Shown in pieces: positions 1-9,975 of a DNA stretch of 64,000 bases. Numbering within the stretch: position 1 is the first letter of the stretch; each line of letters begins with the position of its first letter. The position numbers and the translations under genes were made by a program. The DNA is from Sanderia malayensis (Eukaryota; Cnidaria; Scyphozoa; Semaeostomeae; Pelagiidae). The notes beneath the pieces are model-generated. The model was given only the letters and a program-made list of their open reading frames with translations. It was not told where the DNA came from and made no database searches. Location: contig RQOL01000500.1 of NCBI GenBank assembly GCA_013076295.1, positions 124,001-188,000 on the forward strand, read 5' to 3'.

Positions 1-440
1 TCCCATAGGGAGTAGTTCTACCCAAAGGTCTTTGCCCCTGAAACACGGTCAGAGTTCGCACATCTTTTGCTTCGTATGTATGAACTTCCTGCCTGCAAAC
101 AAATTTGTATACATCAGAAATCAGACGCGCTCGATTTGTGGTTTCAGATGTGTTCCTCCATTAATTTTAATCAAGCTGCTGAACAGTTTCTTATAAGTGC
201 CTTATTTATATGTGGGTTTTTACTGTAAGTAAAGTATGTAAGTGAAAAGAATTTCTTAGTATCCGAGTGTTGTGGAAACAACGTGTTTGGAAATGAAGTG
301 AATTAATTAAGGAAAAAGCTATATTGGGGGTCTTGCTTAGGTTACGCTGGAATTTCATACAATTGATCCCAAGAGCCCAAAGGGATTCCAGGCCTTCAAA
401 ACAACACGTGTTTCATCCTCAGCTTGCCCGGCAACTCAAA
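1..440. other. Non-coding stretch, nothing recognised
   Basis: No open frame with coding character, repeat array or inverted repeat is evident. It lies upstream of the possible first exon at 642-771. Confidence 0.4.
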
Positions 441-540
441 TAATGGTATCAACTCGAATAATGGTATCAATGGTATCTCTGTCAGAGTTGATAGCTCTTT
501 TGTTTCCTCTGTATGAGTTTTCCGCCAAGCAACAAACTCT

Positions 541-547
541 TATAAAT
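541..547 (+). promoter_or_regulatory. Possible TATA box
   Basis: TATAAAT lies about 100 bases upstream of the ATG at 642. It is the only promoter-like motif before that exon. The composition is AT-rich, so a chance match is quite possible. Confidence 0.25.
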
Positions 548-641
548 CTGAGACCACAACCAATCTACCACAACTGCGTTCAAGTTCTCATTATCAGTAG
601 GTACAAATTATTATGTTCAGAGTTCAAACATCAAAACCAAA

Positions 642-3600
642 ATGGATCAAAAAAGTTTCAAGGAGCTGAAAGATGTGGCAAGGAAAGGTTTCGCGGCAGA
701 GCTTGTGAACCCATTTCAAATAATTTTAAGTACAGAGTGTGTTGAAGAAGAAAATTTGGAGATGGACTTCGGTAAGTCAAGAATTCCGGAATGTTAATAA
801 AATATTGTTTCTTGGAAATCTAAAGGCCGGGATACACGAGTAGATATTACATTAGATATTCCTTTAGGTAGTCGTTTTCGAATTATCTAGATGAATATCT
901 GATCGTGTAACCAACAAAAAATATTGCTTTAGATATTCAAAAACGATTGTCGAATATCCAAATGTCGGTCGAATAAAATCAAGTTGATTTGATTTTATTC
1001 TGAATAACTAATGCAACATCAAATGATGCCGACAATATCTTTACACAAAGTACTTCCTTACGAGAGCAGAATTAGAAGAAAGCATGGCGGATTCTGATGA
1101 AGAGCAGGAGGAAATTATGTTGTGTACCATTGCTGTTTGTGTCGCCATATTGCATTTGTATGAAAAATGCGCTGTGAAAAAACGGAAAAGAAATGTTTGG
1201 GCTAAGGATTTTTTTCTTCGAAGAGAAAGAAAGAGGTGCTTATAATATGATCATGCAAGAACTAAGATTGAAAGATGCGCAGTCCTTTCGTAAATAAGTT
1301 CTTACGTACACTTGGTGAGCAAAAGTATTGCACCACCGGATAAAAAATGGCGTCTAGAAGTGGCCCTAGGCCTGAGCAAGAAAATTTACATAACAATATA
1401 AAACAACCAAACGGGTTTCAATAGCGAATTTCCTTAGCATAAATATACTCCAAATTTCATAAATTTTCAAACGAAAACATAATTTAAACTATATCATATT
1501 GTTTTGCAGTAATATTAAAAGAAAACTGTGAAGAAGTCCCTTAAAAAATGTTCACAAAAATTTATCGAAGTTGAGTAATTAAAACGCGGATAATTATAAT
1601 TTCTTTTACTCAAAGCCACGCAAATTCTCTCTCATTTAAAAGAGAATGTTTTCAAATTTTGAAAAATGTAAAAGTTTTTCTTGTAACTGTCTTGACCTTT
1701 TAGATTTCAAGGTTTTAAATCTTTGTTTTCAACTTGGGAAGCACATGTTTTGTTTCTCAGATTTCACAATGGGTTTTGAAAAATAAAATTTTCGTTCACT
1801 TTAGAAAATTTTAAGCCTTTAAAAATTATATCAAATTGCAGTATTTGAAACAAATTATAGGAATATTCATGTCGGATTTATTCTTATGGCGTTTAACCTT
1901 CTTTTTTTTACTCTTTACTTCTACTCTTTACTTTTTTTATTCCGAAAATGCTAAACAAAGACTTAAAACATTGAATTCTAAAAGGTCAAGACAGTTACAT
2001 GAACAGTGTTTACATTTTTCAAAATTTGAAAACATTCTCTTTTAAATGAGAGAGAATTTGCGTGGCTTTGAGTAAAAGAAATTATAATTATTCGCGTTTT
2101 AATTACTCAACTTCGATAAATTTTTGTGAAAATTTTTTAAGGGACTTCTTCGCAGTTTTCTTTTAATATTACTGCAAAACAATATGATATAGTTTAAATT
2201 ATGTTTTCGTTTGAAAATTTATGAAATTTGGAGTATATTTATGCTAAGGAAATTCGCTATTGAAACCCGTTTGGTTGTTTTATATTGTTATGTAAATTTT
2301 CTTGCTCAGGCCTAGGGCCACTTCTAGACGCCATTTTTTATCCGGTGGTGCAATACTTTTGCTCACTAAGTGTATATACTACAAGCTAAACGTACCTTTG
2401 GTGGGTGCTTGTTTCCTTGTTTTGCTCAATCATCTGAAAACTAGAAGCCGCCATGTTTGACATGTGCTTTGTAAGGAAGTACTTTGTGTAAAGATATCGT
2501 CGGTACAATCGTTTTTGAATATCTAAAGCAACATTTTTTGTTGGTTACACGATCAGATATCTAAAATATATATTCTGCGGAGGTCACGTGAGGGTGGCGA
2601 AACTGTAGCCAAAACAATAGATTCGACCCGAAACAATAGGTCGAACGCCCAAAAACAATGGGACGAAACGGCGAATCAGTGATCAATAAGGCTTTTTTCA
2701 ATAGGGGCGCACAAGGTTGGCACTTGCATGGAAAGGCTCCGTTTCTGGAGTGGGCAAAAGTTATCTATTTTTGGAAGCCTATTTTAAAAGAGTTTTTGAG
2801 TTATTCTATTAATTACTCCACTAATTGTGCTATCACAAAAACGACGGTTTACACTGGCGAAACTTCCAAATTCGCGTCCCCGACTCCATTTTCGAAAAGA
2901 GTATTCGCTCTTCACGTGACCCGTTTTGCCTTTTCCTGCAATTTGATTGGCTCTTTCGCAACTTCACGTGAACAGTGACGCGTTTTTCGTTATCATGCAA
3001 ATTTGCCCCCGGCAGGCAGCAGGTACTTTTGGAGAAGACACGTGTTTTTGTTTTGTACACAAAAAGTGAGGTGGGCGCCTTTCAAAGTGTTTTACCACCT
3101 GAAAGAGCTCTTAATTGTTTGAAAGACCCCTGGAGAGTTGCAGGAAACAATGGAGAACACAGGTGATAGCTTTGTGTTTTTTTTAATGAAATAGTTGTAG
3201 GTTTTGTTGTAGTAGGCGACCGCCATTGTTGCTTCGGCATGCTAACAACGTTTAGGCCATGGTCAAAGTTTTGAATTTTTCCCGCCCTATTTGCATGATT
3301 TTCCCAATTTAAATTTTTGACAATTGCTGTCTGATAACACAACTAAAATAATGTGTTGTTTGTTTTTTGTTTTTTTACGATTTCCAACAAAGTTGCTTTT
3401 CACTCGGGAAGGAGCAATTTTTCACGCAACACACATTGTTTTTGCATTTGCGAAAATTCAATTTTAGCCTGCCACAATTGATTATTTTTTACCCAAACAC
3501 TTTCGATAATTGTTCCCCAACATATTACCTTCATGTTGGCTTTTTTTTAGTTCAACTGGGTCCCTATTTCCCACGGTAAATACTATTTTTACTTGCTAAA

Positions 3601-5150
3601 GTGTGCTCAGAGGTTTTGCTTTTTGCACGGCTCCGAAATTTCATTCAAACCACTTCCACTAAATGGTCTCTAAGAATTCAGTATTATTTAGTTAAGAGAT
3701 GAGACTATGTGCAACGTGTTCGCTGTTTCCTTAGCTACAGTTTGATATATTTTTTATTACAGATTGAGTTTAAAATTTCCAGGATGGGTTAGGTTTTTGA
3801 AAGTAACTATTTTTTTTCAAACTTAACACTGAAATTATCAACTTTCAGAAACGGCTTTCAGGGAGCAGCGTGGGCGCAGGGCTGTCGCTTGCTAGGGGGG
3901 AAGATTTGACCTCCCACCTTTACTTTCTTTAGAAATGTTACGTCGTAGTATATATAGTAAGGTATGTATAGTAGGGTAATTATAGTAGGGTATGCATAGT
4001 AGGGTATGTATAGTAGGGTATCTATGGTAGGGTATGTATATTATGGTATGTATAGTAGGGTATGTATAGTAGGGTATGTATTGTAGGATATGTATTGTAG
4101 GGTATGTATTGTAGGGTATGTGTTGTATTGTATGTATTGTAGGGTATGTATTGTAGGATATGTATTGTAGGGTATGTATTGTAGGGTAGGTATTGTAGGG
4201 TAGGTATTGTAGGGTATGTATTGTAGGGTATGTATTGTAGGGTATGTATTGTAGGGTATGTATTGTAGGGTATGTATTGTAGGGTATGTATTGTGGGGTA
4301 TGTATTGTAGGGTATGTATTGTAGGGTATGTATTGTATGGTATGTATTGTAGGGTATGTATGTAGGATATGTATTGTAGGGTATGTATTGTAGTATGTAT
4401 GCATGTATGTATGTAAGTATGTATGTATGTATGTATGTATGTATGGGCATGATTGGGAGCGAATGCAGCGGGCGATGCATGCCAACCAGATTAAGCATTG
4501 TTCACTTGACGGGCTCTGGGGAGGGAGTGAAGCGGCCGAACCCGGCTCATGCATGTATGTATGTATGTATGTATGTATGTATGTATGTAGGTATGTAGGT
4601 ATGTATGTATGTATGTATGTAGGTATGTATGTATGTATGTATGTATGGGCATGAGCGGGAGCGAATGCAGCGGGCGATGCGTGCCAACCAGATTAAGCAT
4701 TGTTCACTTGACGGGCTCTGGGGAGGGAGCGAAGCGACCGAACCTGGCTCATGTATGTATGTATGTATGTATGTATGTATGTAGGTATGTATGTATGTAT
4801 GTATGGGCATGAGCGGGAGCGAATGCAGTGTGCGAAGCGCGCCAACCAGATTAAGCTTTTTTTACTTGACCGGCTGGGGCGAACGAGCGAAGCAAGTGAT
4901 GACGCCTAGTTCATCTAGCTAATTCGAAAACGACTACCTAAAGAAATATCTAATGTAATATCTACTCGTGTATCTCAGCCTTTATAGTTATAAAATAATG
5001 TAATTGAAATTTTCCAATGATACACTCCAGCTACTAATTAAGAATACAGTCTTTCACTGAATTTGCCAATTTGGTCTCGTTTTTCAGGATCAAGCGCCAA
5101 ATTCAAATCTGTTCAACCATTATCACACAGCACACCACCAAATATGTTTG
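642..5150 (+). CDS. Possible two exons of an unknown host gene, split by a TE nest
   Basis: Exon 1 (642-771) opens with ATG, begins MDQKSFKELKDVARKGFAAE and ends at a good donor (TTCG|GTAAGT) after an acidic stretch. A second candidate exon (5088-5150) follows a TTTTCAG acceptor. The two join in phase and stay open, ending with a weak donor (GTTAAT). The intron would hold the whole nested TE block at 824-4982. The product is not recognised; it is a short polar protein start with no domain or signal peptide. Phase agreement over so few codons is modest evidence. The block may instead be an unrelated exon remnant. Confidence 0.3.
1084..1296 (+). pseudogene. PIF/Harbinger transposase N-terminal remnant
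   Basis: The reading frame starts at an ATG with an acidic run (MADSDEEQEE), then a hydrophobic stretch and a basic run (KKRKRNVWAKDFFLRRERKR). After a one-base frameshift near 1235 it continues as YNMIMQELRLKDAQSFRK. This is the usual order in Harbinger transposases, where a W..(L)RR..GAYN..QELR.ED...FR block precedes the DDE domain. No catalytic region remains before the foldback insertion at 1309. It is a dead fragment of the host element's own transposase and cannot act. Confidence 0.6.
1309..2372. mobile_element. Foldback MITE, Tc1/mariner-like ends
   Basis: This is an almost perfect palindrome with arms of roughly 425 bases (1309 to about 1730, and about 1945-2372) around a loop of about 210 bases. 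The ends read CACTTGGTGAGCAAAAGTAT and its inverted partner, which differs at one position in the first 12. TA flanks both sides (1307-1308 and 2373-2374), as expected for a Tc1/mariner target duplication. There is no transposase. The arms are close to identical, suggesting a fairly recent insertion. Confidence 0.85.
3242..3940. other. Unique Helitron interior without a gene
   Basis: This part of copy 1 is not shared with the other copies in the window. It is T-rich on the plus strand with no convincing open frame. It separates the conserved head from the minisatellite. Confidence 0.4.
3945..4397. repeat. 14-base minisatellite
   Basis: About thirty imperfect copies of GTAGGGTATGTATT run in tandem. 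They produce long artificial minus-strand open frames rich in I, H, T, Y, P and Q. The block is inside Helitron copy 1. Confidence 0.9.
4398..4909. repeat. GTAT microsatellite alternating with Helitron tail copies
   Basis: Tracts of (GTAT)n alternate with three copies of a block of roughly 100 bases starting near 4445, 4647 and 4805. Each has GAGCGAATGCAG, then a GCG..GCG inverted motif and CCAACCAGATTAAGC. The last copy runs into the CTAG end at 4909. The first two lack the terminal ~40 bases. This looks like tandem duplication of the element's own subterminal region. Confidence 0.8.
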
Positions 5151-5794
5151 GTTAATTTATATTCACCACTAGTATAGCATATTTTTCATCTCCCTTGTAG
5201 GACATTAATTGTATCTACTGCAACTTAAATGCCATGCTAAACATCAGCCATGTTATTTCAATTCCTTACCAGAAACTTCTGGCAAACGGCAAAAAGGCAA
5301 TAGGCATATCATGGCTTTCACTGTGTTACTGCTGCCCATTCCATTGGCAAATAGCACGTTGCAGTTGTAAAAAAACTTTCTACATTTGCTGTGATAAAAA
5401 TTTGCCTTTTGGACATGTTAACTATCTTGATTTTAGAACAGCAGATGATTAATTCAAAGATTATGGCAAGGGCCTTAGCAATCGCTATGGCAATTATATA
5501 TCTGGTTTTAAAACTAGTGAACATTCCAAGGTAATAATTCATAATTGTCATTGTGCCTGCACAATATTCGCAAAGCATTTTCTGACATTGTTAGCAGGAG
5601 CAAGCTCAGCAAAAGAAGGGGACAGAAGAACCAAAGACTGTTGTGTTGTACCAGTCGGTGTGTCTAACAACCAACTAGCTTGCTTTGTTATTTTAACTCT
5701 TCAAATATTTTCCACATGGTGTAATAACATATATCTGTTTTTAGTCCATAGAGTATGACACAACAAAGATTCTGAAATTCTGAAGAGCTGAGGC

Positions 5795-5801
5795 TATATA
5801 T
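5795..5801 (+). promoter_or_regulatory. Possible TATA box of the 6.1-6.9 kb gene
   Basis: TATATAT sits in a locally GC-richer stretch about 105 bases before a short exon-like ATG followed by a donor (AATT|GTAAGT near 5908-5920). This is compatible with a transcription start near 5825, but there is no independent support. Confidence 0.3.
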
Positions 5802-6076
5802 GGAGGGGGCGGAGATGCCATAGAAGGCAAAAAAACTTATCTGCCGAGAGCATTGCATTTTTCTCCACAGAGAAAATCAGCAAAGGTTTTGTGGCGAGAA
5901 ACATGAATTGTAAGTAGTACATGCACATCTAAATTTTGTTTCATGCCATTTGCAGTACAGTATCCGCTTCAGTTTTTGTTAATGGGCGATATTAGCCATC
6001 TATAATATTTCATTTTTGTTCTGAAGTCCTTCAACCACATTTACATTTGCTTTTAGTTATCCAAGCTCTGTTTTAG

Positions 6077-6878
6077 AAAAACAATTGGCCTGCCACTTGG
6101 TCATATGGCCGATGGCGATGGTGGATGCGTAAGTTGCTTTTCATTATTTCACAATTTGAAAACTTGATAATTGAATGTTTCTAAAACCATAATGTATCGA
6201 TTTGTTGTTTGTAGCATTCGCTTTTTCACAGGAAGCCACGCCAGGGTGGCAGCATTGTCAAGTGCCTGGAACACATCAACAACAAGTTCGTGATTCCTAA
6301 AGAAAAACGAATAAAGAAAAAGATTGTGGGGAAGAGAAAAGGAGGGGTGCGCCCAGAAGGGCAGGCAGATATATTTGTAGAAAATGGTATTATATTGTAT
6401 TATTTTTAACTTGAGATAGAAACACCGTTGTCATCTCAAATTCTAGCAGCAACTTATGCGTGTTTTTCTTTTTTGTAGTTGAGAAATTGCAACACATCAC
6501 ATGTGGGGACTCACGAGTCCAAAGTGTCATGGAAGCCACCTTCGTGGAGAGAAGAGCGTACATTGAGACGAAGGACTCGAGGGCCCCCACAATTGTTGAT
6601 ATATTGAACCAGTTTCATGTATTGACGAAGCAGGCAGAAGTGAGTTTACCATTTTAAATTGCCAGCAAAAATAATCAATGCTTGAGTGTAAAACGTTTGT
6701 ACGAAGGATTCTGATGCTTTTTACAGATAGTGATGGAGCTTGGTAGAATGCACCCCGGTGCTTCGGACGAAGAATTCAAATGACATTTGCCAAGATTGTG
6801 GAAGCCGCAAACGTTAATATGTGGATAAAATTCACAGAAATATATAGGGATAAAAAAGCACCATTAACCATAAAATAG
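6077..6878 (+). CDS. Small spliced gene, four exons seen, product uncertain
   Basis: Exons are about 6077-6128, 6215-6386, 6479-6639 and 6727-6878. All have AG acceptors, and the first three have GT donors (GTAAGT, GTATTA, GTGAGT). The protein has GLPLGHMADGDGG, a basic run (KEKRIKKKIVGKRKGG) and a C-terminal block VMEATFVERRAYIETKDSR..TIVDILNQF. That block recalls, from memory, the C-terminal part of SAMD3-like proteins common in fish and cnidarians. A one-base shift near 6780 is needed to read through to the TAG at 6876. The first coding exon is not securely found. It may be an intact host gene with a wrong exon edge, or a recent pseudogene. Function unknown. Confidence 0.45.
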
Positions 6879-6884
6879 CAGGTT

Positions 6885-6890
6885 AATAAA
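6885..6890 (+). terminator. Polyadenylation signal AATAAA
   Basis: A canonical AATAAA lies seven bases after the stop codon of the upstream spliced gene and is followed by a GT-rich stretch. Confidence 0.5.
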
Positions 6891-6936
6891 GTTTGCTGTG
6901 CACCTTATAATATTAGAAGCAGATTGTTCCGTCCTT

Positions 6937-7029
6937 TTAGATGGTACACCATGGTATTTCCTCCAACAATTCTTCAGAATGCTCATCCTCCAAAGCATCA
7001 ATGATAATTTCATTGCTGCCATTCACCAA
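6937..7029 (-). CDS. Possible terminal exon of a minus-strand gene
   Basis: On the minus strand a TTTTCAG acceptor is followed by an open frame starting LVNGSNEIIIDALEDEHSEE and ending EEIPWCTI and a stop at 6937. The acidic, well-composed frame looks coding. No upstream exon was identified with confidence. Its end is only about 60 bases from the stop of the plus-strand gene, so the two would converge. Not recognised. Confidence 0.3.
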   Translation of the reverse strand: MVNGSNEIIIDALEDEHSEELLEEIPWCTI

Positions 7030-7620
7030 CTGAAAATAAAAGGAGGGAACAGCACATAAATCTGGTGTTTTTTAGGGTTATTATGTCTATTTTGTCTATA
7101 AACATTTATGTTGGGTTTGTTTTGTTGTCATTTTTAGTTGTTTTTAGAAAAATGACATTTCTTGATCTTTGTGACAATGAAATTCAACCACCTTTTGCTC
7201 AATTAAAGAGAAATTTCCTACATAAGCACATGTCAACCTACTCTGGGAATGAACAATTCTAGAGAAAACAAAAACATCAACTAAGCAGCTATACCAATCT
7301 AAATATCCTGAAATGTCCACATTGAATGTCCACGTTGCCATTATGCCTAATGAACATATTTAACTAATGTGAATGCATTTTTTGAGAAAGGTGGAAAATT
7401 GCATAGCGATGCAAAGCTTGAAGGATTTATCTCCAAAACTGCAAGAAATTTCTCATTGTCTAGTACCTTCAAATAAATCGCCAGAGCAAATTGTTTGCTG
7501 TTGTTATAATGTATATTTCTACTTCATGATTGGTCCACATCACTAGGAAGTCACATGAGATATGCCAGCACATGCTCGCGCGTCAGTTGCTTGCTTTGCT
7601 TCGCGGCAAACAGTCAGATA
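7030..7620. other. No gene recognised
   Basis: Short open frames occur here, but none has splice support or family resemblance. The stretch could hold upstream introns of the minus-strand exon at 6937-7029 or the 5' end of the DIRS-like element. Confidence 0.3.
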
Positions 7621-7622
7621 AA

Positions 7623-9110
7623 ATGGTGAAGAGAAAACATGAAGAAGATGGGGAAGAAACCCTTTTAGGCAATTGTGAGGAAGGCACCTCCGCTGAAAAC
7701 ACCGGCGACACGCTGGGTAACACACAAGACACTCTAAATCGCCTTGAAAAAGGTATATGCACAATGACAGAGTCCATTGTCTCGATGAACAGAGCTATCG
7801 AGCAAATGTCAACACAGGAAAGATTAGGCCAAATTGCTCCACGTAAAAGAAGCAGACACGATGGAACTCCCGACACGGGAAGTGAAGAGTGGGAGAACGA
7901 TATTTCCTCAGATGAAGAAAATTTGTTGCCAAAAAATCGACAGGAAGCTGTGAAATGCGACCTTCTTGACGAGATAGCCATGGAGCTGGAAGCTGAAAAA
8001 GTCACTGACACGGATGTCTCTGAAAAACTAGCCAAAATTGTTAATAAGCGGTGGACAGAAAAGTTGAACCCAGATAAACTTTCTGAAAAGCTGAAGAAAC
8101 ATTCCCGACTTAACAGCATTGATAGCCCCGAAGGTTAACCCTGAGATTTGGGCTGTCATGTCAAACGCATACAAGTGGGAAGACTTGAAAAAGGCCAACA
8201 TGGAAAACAACCTTTCCAAAGTTGGTTCAATTCTCGCTAAATGCACTGACCACTTGATAAAAACCCACAAGGAAGTTGATGTCACTGGCGGCTTGAAGTT
8301 AGACGAGTTAGTCAGTTTTCATACAGATGCTATTGCTCTGTTAGGCACAGCACAATTAGAGCTGTCATTACAGCGACGAGATGCCATCTTCAATCGCACT
8401 CTGAAAAAGGAGTATGCGGGCCTTCATTTGCAGAACGTTCCCATCACATCACTTTTATTAGGGGATGACCTCCAGCCACAGCTGAAAAACATCAAAGCTT
8501 CCAACAACTTGACACAGTCAGTGTCAAATGGCCATGTGAATAAGGCCCCGTTTACACAAGACCGGTTCACTTTTGATCCGTATCAAAAGTGATACAGATA
8601 GGTTGCGTTTACATGGAGCCGCACTACTTGTGTTGCTGATGGGCTTTCCGTTTACACAAGTGCGGATTCGCATGAAATAGAGGTGAAAAAAACGAAGTGA
8701 GGCTGAGAATCCAAACAAGAATATGCGCACAGCGCGACAGCGCATGTAAACCTGAAAACGGATCAAAAGTAAGCCGGATTCGCTGTTTACACGAGACCGG
8801 ATCACTTAAAAACGTCTTGCTAGAAGGATCAGAATTGATCTGGCTATCCGTATCTATTTTGATGCGGATTGCTTGGTCTCGTGTAAACGGGAGGCGTATC
8901 CGTATCAATTTTGTTTCGGATTCAAATGGATCCGGCCTCGTGTAAACGGGGCCTAAAAGGAGGAGCTATAACTACAGAAGAGAACAAGATTCCGTTAACT
9001 GGAAATACAAGGGACGCCAATGGAAACCTCATGATTCACAAAACCTGAGATCCCCCCCCCCTACAAAAGAAAGGGGGGAGGAGAACTAGGAGGTAGTTGA
9101 CAAGGGATCA
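7623..9110 (+). pseudogene. DIRS-type Gag-like protein
   Basis: ATG at 7623 opens a highly charged protein with a probable coiled coil around TLNRLEKGICTMTESIVSMN. A frameshift near 8120 moves the frame to one beginning APKVNPEIWAVM. Further on come LSLQRRDAIFNR and LLLGDDLQPQLKN. The order 'K.PKVNPEIW', 'RRD' and 'GDDL' is typical of DIRS1-group Gag. A MITE is inserted at 8544. Beyond it an Arg/Tyr-rich tail (RRSYNYRREQ, WKYKGRQW) continues to a poly-C/poly-G tract at 9050-9080. The protein would package the element's RNA in the cytoplasm. Frameshift and insertion make it non-functional. Confidence 0.7.
8544..8953. mobile_element. PIF/Harbinger-type MITE with TAA duplication
   Basis: The ends GGCCCCGTTTACACAAGACC and their inverted partner close a 410-base element. 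TAA flanks it on both sides (8541-8543 and 8954-8956). The interior has several inverted CCGGATC/GATCCGG-type words and GTTTACAC/GTGTAAAC copies, so it can fold in many ways. No coding capacity. Confidence 0.85.
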
Positions 9111-9121
9111 TGAACACAATT

Positions 9122-9960
9122 CAGGTTAGTACATTTGACACAGACATTCTATACCTTCTAAAATACTTGAAAGCTCAAGTAACAAATGTTAGGGCTGGTA
9201 GAATCAGCCAACATTACCCATTATGGGAAAAACTTACCTCAGACACTGAGGTACTAAATACTGTGAAGGGTCAAAACATTGAATTCATAAGAACCCAACT
9301 GCTGTTGAAAGCTCCACAACAAAAAATTTGGCCCTGCTGAAAAGAATATTGTTGATATTGAAATTCTAAAATTGTTAAATAAGGGGGTGAACTCACTGGA
9401 AGAGAACCCTGTTACTCCCTATTTACAATATTTCTTAGACCAAAAACTGATGGAACTCTTCGAATGATCCTCAACCTCAAACAATTAAATAAATTAGTGG
9501 TATGTCACCATTTTAAGATGGACACTTTGTCGTCAGTAATACATATGATGAAACCCGGTTGCTATACGGCATCAATAGATATAAGAGATGCATATTACTC
9601 TGTTCCTATTGCAGAGTCTGATCGCAGATTTCTAAGATTTGAATGGGATAGCAGCATATATCAATTTACTTGCTATCCCAATGGTCTGGCATTGTGCCCT
9701 AGAAAATTCACCAAATTGCTCAAGCCTTTTTACCATAGCCTAAGGACTAGGGGACACCTGTCATCAGGGTATATTGATGATTCATACCTCCAAAGGGATA
9801 CCTATGAGGAATGCCTTACCAATGTGATTGACACAATTCAATTATTCCATGCATTATAATTTGTGGTACACCCAGCAAAATCTAATTTTATACCCACTCA
9901 AAGAATAACTTTTTGGGTTTTATTCTTGACTCAAGGTCAATGGAAATTTACTTGACACAA
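9122..9960 (+). pseudogene. DIRS-type reverse transcriptase, broken
   Basis: Segments in order are NVRAGRISQHYPLWEKLTSD (pre-RT block typical of DIRS), RMILNLKQLNKLV, GCYTASIDIRDAYYSVPIAE with the first catalytic aspartates, and GYIDDS at the polymerase active site. Then a stop and shift follow, and WVLFLTQGQWKFT matches the later RT motif out of frame. The enzyme would copy element RNA into DNA. Stops near 9340 and 9858 and the loss of everything downstream make this a pseudogene. DIRS is favoured over gypsy because of the VRAGRI block and the YIDDS context. Confidence 0.75.
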
Positions 9961-9975
9961 GAATTGCCCAGTTGT

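Larger units (their letters stand above)
2560..4909 (+). mobile_element. Non-autonomous Helitron, copy 1
   Basis: The element starts with TC (TCTAAAATATATATTCTGCG) and ends with CTAG at 4906-4909. It sits between A (2559) and T (4910). The boundaries are proven by the host palindrome: the right arm of the PIF/Harbinger relic is interrupted exactly here and resumes after it, without target duplication. That is the Helitron signature. The first ~680 bases (2560-3241) match copies at 54206 and 57607. The middle and tail hold a 14-base minisatellite, GTAT repeats and tandem copies of the tail. No Rep/helicase gene is present, so it depends on an autonomous partner. Confidence 0.85.
824..4982. mobile_element. 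PIF/Harbinger-type relic hosting two later insertions
   Basis: The left end AAGGCCGGGATACACGAG matches the inverted right end near 4982, and the inverted match continues for about 125 bases. The right arm is cut in two (2509-2559 and 4910-4982) by a Helitron. Flanks can be read as TA/TA, or as TAA versus TTA, the latter fitting the three-base TWA target of PIF/Harbinger with one change. The internal coding remnant at 1084-1296 resembles a Harbinger transposase N-terminus, which supports that family. Without its insertions the element is only about 740 bases, so it is a deletion derivative. Confidence 0.75.
7623..9975 (+). mobile_element. DIRS-like retroelement, truncated and interrupted
   Basis: Gag-like and reverse-transcriptase regions of DIRS type follow one another on the plus strand. 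A MITE (8544-8953) sits in the gag end. After the reverse transcriptase, similarity stops near 9975, so the RNase H, methyltransferase and tyrosine recombinase expected in this order are absent. No split direct or inverted terminal repeats were found. It is an inactive 5' part. Confidence 0.7.

Noticed and set aside
1836..2045. Plus-strand ORF of about 70 codons with a hydrophobic segment
   Set aside because: It lies in the loop and arm of a foldback MITE. The composition is AT-driven and there is no coding evidence.
2658..3342. Several overlapping ORFs on both strands
   Set aside because: They fall in the conserved head of non-autonomous Helitrons. The other copies carry frameshifts at matching places, so the conservation is of DNA, not protein.
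3892..4812. Long minus-strand frames rich in I, H, T, Y, P, Q and plus-strand MYVC-type frames
   Set aside because: They are direct translations of the 14-base minisatellite and the GTAT microsatellite, with no independent coding signal.
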